From: Pseudomonas sp. MIACH
GTDB taxonomy: Bacteria > Pseudomonadota > Gammaproteobacteria > Pseudomonadales > Pseudomonadaceae
Assembly (NCBI RefSeq): GCF_001269925.1
Contig: NZ_LHVO01000041.1
Location: 1-44,155, forward strand
Length of the DNA: 44,155 nucleotides
Direction: 5' to 3'
The position numbers and the translations under genes are program-made. The notes below the pieces were generated by a model that saw only the letters and a list, made by a program, of their open reading frames with translations, did no database searches and was not told the origin of the DNA. Shown here one piece after another: positions 42,160 through 44,155 of the stretch (position 1 is the stretch's first letter; every line of letters begins with the position of its first letter).

Positions 42160-42993
42160 TCAGCCCAGTCGCAACACCATCGCCCCGCCGGCAATGATGC
42201 ACGCCGCTACGATACGGCGACGGGTCAGTTGCTCTTTGAGCACCAGCGCCGAGATCACCACGCCAAACAGAATCGACGTTTCCCGGAGCGCTGAAACCGT
42301 GGCGATCGGTGCCGCCGTCATTGCCCAAAGCGCCAGGCCGTAGGACACGACGGTGCCGAAGCCGCCGATCACGCCAGGGCGCCAGTGGCGCGCCAGATAG
42401 CGGTAAAACTCGCGCCGTCTGGCGGCAAATGCCCATGCGGCAAGCGCAATGCCGGTGAGCAGGAATATCCACAACGTATACGCCGCCGGGGCGTCGGATT
42501 TGCGTACGCCCACGCCATCGATCAGGGTGTAGCCGGCGATGACAGCGGCGTTGACCAGCGCAAGGAACGTTCCTTTTCGCTGACCGGCACCAGGGGTTGC
42601 AGCCATGCTCAGAATGCCAATGCAGATGACGGCAATGCCGAGCCAGGCAAATGAGGACAGGGATTCGGACAACAGCCCCACGCTCGCCGTCGCCACCAGC
42701 AACGGCGCGGTGCCCCGCATGATCGGGTAGGTCTGGCTCATGTCGGCAATGCGGTAAGTCGAGGCGACCAGCACGAAATACACCACCTGCAAAATCACCG
42801 ACGCGCCGATGAAGGGCCAACTTTCCTTGGCCGGCAGTTCCAGAAACGGAATGACCGTCGATGCGATCAGCGATGCCATGAGCGCGATCATGCACGTGGT
42901 CAGCAGCTTGTCGTCACCACCCTTGACCACGGCATTCCAAGTGGCATGCAGCGCAGCGCCCAGCATGATGATTGCGAACACATCAAGGCTCAT
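42160..42993 (-). CDS. EamA/DMT family transporter
   Basis: A 277-residue inner-membrane protein with about ten hydrophobic segments in two EamA-like halves (HATWNAVVKG near residue 18; SALRETSILFGVVISALVLKEQLTRRR in the second half). Members usually export metabolites such as amino acids. I start it at the ATG at 42993 with AGGA upstream; the frame reaches 43074 but would run into a terminator. It lies alone between the iron unit and a tRNA gene. Confidence 0.85.
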   Translation of the reverse strand: MSLDVFAIIMLGAALHATWNAVVKGGDDKLLTTCMIALMASLIASTVIPFLELPAKESWPFIGASVILQVVYFVLVASTYRIADMSQTYPIMRGTAPLLVATASVGLLSESLSSFAWLGIAVICIGILSMAATPGAGQRKGTFLALVNAAVIAGYTLIDGVGVRKSDAPAAYTLWIFLLTGIALAAWAFAARRREFYRYLARHWRPGVIGGFGTVVSYGLALWAMTAAPIATVSALRETSILFGVVISALVLKEQLTRRRIVAACIIAGGAMVLRLG

Positions 42994-43073
42994 GAAGGGA
43001 TGTCCTATGGGGCTCGGTTCTGTATCAAGGGAGTGGGGGCTGCGAGTATGCCCCAGGTACTTTTTTCGAGGCA

Positions 43074-43108
43074 TAAAAAAACGGCCTACCTTTCGGTAAG
43101 CCGTTTTT
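43074..43108. terminator. terminator downstream of tRNA-Met
   Basis: ACGGC-C-TACC / GGTA-A-GCCGT with a TTTC loop is flanked by A-rich and T-rich runs on both sides. On the minus strand it closes the tRNA transcript 6 nt after its 3' end. Confidence 0.88.
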
Positions 43109-43114
43109 AGTACT

Positions 43115-43191
43115 TGGTGGCTACACAGGGACTTGAACCCCGGACCCCAGCATTATGAATGCTATGCTCTAACCAACTGAGCTATGTAGCC
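43115..43191 (-). tRNA. tRNA-Met (CAT), elongator type
   Basis: A 77-nt cloverleaf including encoded CCA: acceptor GGCTACA / TGTAGCC with A73, D-arm AGCTCAGTTGGTTAGAGC, anticodon loop TTCATAA with anticodon CAT, and T-arm GGGGTTCAAGTCCC. The acceptor and D-arm closely resemble E. coli elongator tRNA-Met (GGCTAC..AGCTCAGTTGGTTAGAGCA), not the initiator. Confidence 0.95.
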
Positions 43192-43535
43192 AAGTGGCGC
43201 GCATTATTCGCGTAGAACGGGAATGCGTCAAGCATTTATTTTGAATTTTTATCTACGCTTTCAATTGTTTAACGGAAACGAGTGGGTTGGGCGACGAGTG
43301 GTGGCTGATTCACTTCTCCTGTGAAGTGATGCCCATGGCTTCAAGCAATCCCTCAACCACCGGGCGAACCTGCCCGTTGATCCTGCTGGCGCTGGATTGA
43401 TCGCCCGTGGTGTTTCGAGCGGATGTGTGGTTTTGCGGGTGGGGTTATTGGCGATCTTGCTGCCATCCACGAAGAAGGACTGATACCGGTTGGGCGGATA
43501 TCCCTGTCGCCCAACACTTGGCTCGTCAGCCAGAT
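43192..43535 (-). other. gap between tRNA-Met and hrpL with possible gene remnant
   Basis: About 340 bp downstream of hrpL. On the minus strand one frame reads NRYQSFFVDGSKIANN (ending near 43264 after SFPLNN) and another reads SRINGQVRPVVEGLLEAMGITSQEK to a TGA at 43310-43312. The switch of plausible coding between frames suggests a decayed gene, but I cannot name it and chance is possible. The 60 bp next to the tRNA are AT-rich and hold nothing recognisable. Confidence 0.3.
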
Positions 43536-44087
43536 TTACGGTTGAAATGGGTTATGAGTGGCGCGCTTGAGTTGTTCGCGTGCTCGCGACAGCCTTGAGC
43601 GAACGGTGCCGATGGGGATGTCCAATACGTCGGCGGTGTCCTGGTAGCTACCGTCGGTTTCCAGCGAGGCGTACATGGTCTTGCGCATTTCCGTCGGCAG
43701 GTGGTCGATGGCGCTCAGGGTGTTCTCCAGGCGGCGGTTGATCTCAAACTCCCAATCCAGGTTGTTGTTTTCTTCCTGGCCATGCCACAACGACTCATCA
43801 AATTCACAATGCACGGGTTTGGCATACATGCGCCTGAAGTGATTGCGGATCAGGTTCTGTGCAATGCCACACATCCAGGTGCTGGGCGAGGCGTTACCGC
43901 AGAAGCGCTCGCGGTTGCGCCAGGCTTCCAGGTACGTCACTTGCAGAAGATCATCCGCATCTTCCGGGTTGAGTACGCGTTTTTGGATGAAGCGCTTGAG
44001 TTTTTTATGCTGGTCGTCTGTCAGGTGAAGCATGAATTGAGGCGAGCTGCCAACGAGGTTAGCTAAGGCTTCAATAGGGATATTCAT
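43536..44087 (-). CDS. hrpL: HrpL-type ECF sigma factor of type III secretion
   Basis: A 183-residue ECF sigma factor strongly resembling HrpL of P. syringae: FIQKRVLNPEDADDLLQVTYLEA, the ASPSTWMCGIAQNLIRNHFRRMY block in region 2 and the DGSYQDTADVLDIPIGTVRSRLSRAREQLK block in region 4. HrpL-type factors (RspL in P. fluorescens) switch on type III secretion genes. I start it at the ATG at 44087 with TAAGGA nine bases upstream; a sigma-54 promoter lies in front. No secretion genes are inside the window; they may lie to the right. Confidence 0.9.
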   Translation of the reverse strand: MNIPIEALANLVGSSPQFMLHLTDDQHKKLKRFIQKRVLNPEDADDLLQVTYLEAWRNRERFCGNASPSTWMCGIAQNLIRNHFRRMYAKPVHCEFDESLWHGQEENNNLDWEFEINRRLENTLSAIDHLPTEMRKTMYASLETDGSYQDTADVLDIPIGTVRSRLSRAREQLKRATHNPFQP

Positions 44088-44140
44088 GTTTTTTTTCCTT
44101 AGGGTAGACGCAGTCGAGCGGGTGTCGACAGGTCCCTTTA

Positions 44141-44155
44141 GCACTCCCTGTGCCA
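44141..44155 (-). promoter_or_regulatory. sigma-54 promoter of hrpL
   Basis: On the minus strand TGGCAC-AGGGA-GTGC at the very edge of the window gives GG-N10-GC, the -24/-12 pattern of RpoN promoters. hrpL of P. syringae is known to be RpoN- and HrpRS-dependent. The transcript would start near 44130, about 40 nt before the ATG. Enhancer sites would lie outside the window. Confidence 0.75.

Overview
This window is bacterial and reads as a chromosomal segment of a Pseudomonas, most likely of the P. fluorescens group. The evidence is a Pseudomonas-type 5S rRNA and 23S-5S spacer, GC-rich coding with strong G/C third positions, a gene neighbourhood that recalls the PA4676-PA4690 region of P. aeruginosa (rRNA, mksBEF, rimI, an acidic small protein, beta-carbonic anhydrase), an OprD-family porin, a DUF2790 protein, an FpvA-like receptor and an HrpL-type sigma factor. 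No phage, IS element or CRISPR array was seen.

Layout. (1) 1-290: 3' end of an rRNA operon (spacer, 5S rRNA, terminator). (2) 495-4102: a lipid-transport operon with two half-length PqiA proteins and a six-MCE-domain PqiB, closed by a bidirectional terminator. (3) 4121-8932 (minus): mksF-mksE-mksB, a condensin operon, divergent from 9081-10308: holD (DNA polymerase III psi) and rimI. The gap between these two units carries two perfect DnaA boxes. (4) 10381-12102: an acidic small protein, carbonic anhydrase and a SET-domain protein. (5) 12251-15242 (minus): a secreted protein of unknown function and a Tat-exported phosphoesterase. (6) 15401-16032: an MntA/HepT toxin-antitoxin pair. (7) 16071-20338: three carboxylate/sugar-acid-type transporters (AtoE, MHS-type MFS, GntP). 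(8) 20432-30281: a heavy-metal island with czcCBA, convergent czcRS, an OprD-type porin and a DUF2790 protein. (9) 30391-33697: flavin reductase, AraC regulator, LysE exporter, D-Ala-D-Ala ligase. (10) 33724-34370 (minus): a HigBA-type toxin-antitoxin operon. (11) 34514-37905 (minus): phzF-like, ggt, pgeF. (12) 38005-42091 (minus): a FecI/FecR/TonB-receptor iron uptake unit with a Fur box. (13) 42160-44155 (minus): an EamA exporter, tRNA-Met and an hrpL-type sigma gene whose sigma-54 promoter lies at the extreme right edge.

The most interesting signal is in region 8. Three 16-bp sites of the form CT(G/A)(A/T)C(A/G)-N5-GTAAT lie upstream of czcC, upstream of a predicted small RNA/leader in front of czcR, and upstream of the DUF2790 gene. 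In all three the site ends exactly 34 nt before a -10-like hexamer; a fourth, weaker copy faces the porin. This looks like a local CzcR (CopR-type) regulon. The element in front of czcR could be an Hfq-type small RNA or a terminator-attenuated leader of the regulator's own mRNA. Second in interest are the paired DnaA boxes between condensin and replicase genes, and the HrpL-type sigma factor beside a tRNA, which suggests a type III secretion locus just beyond the window.
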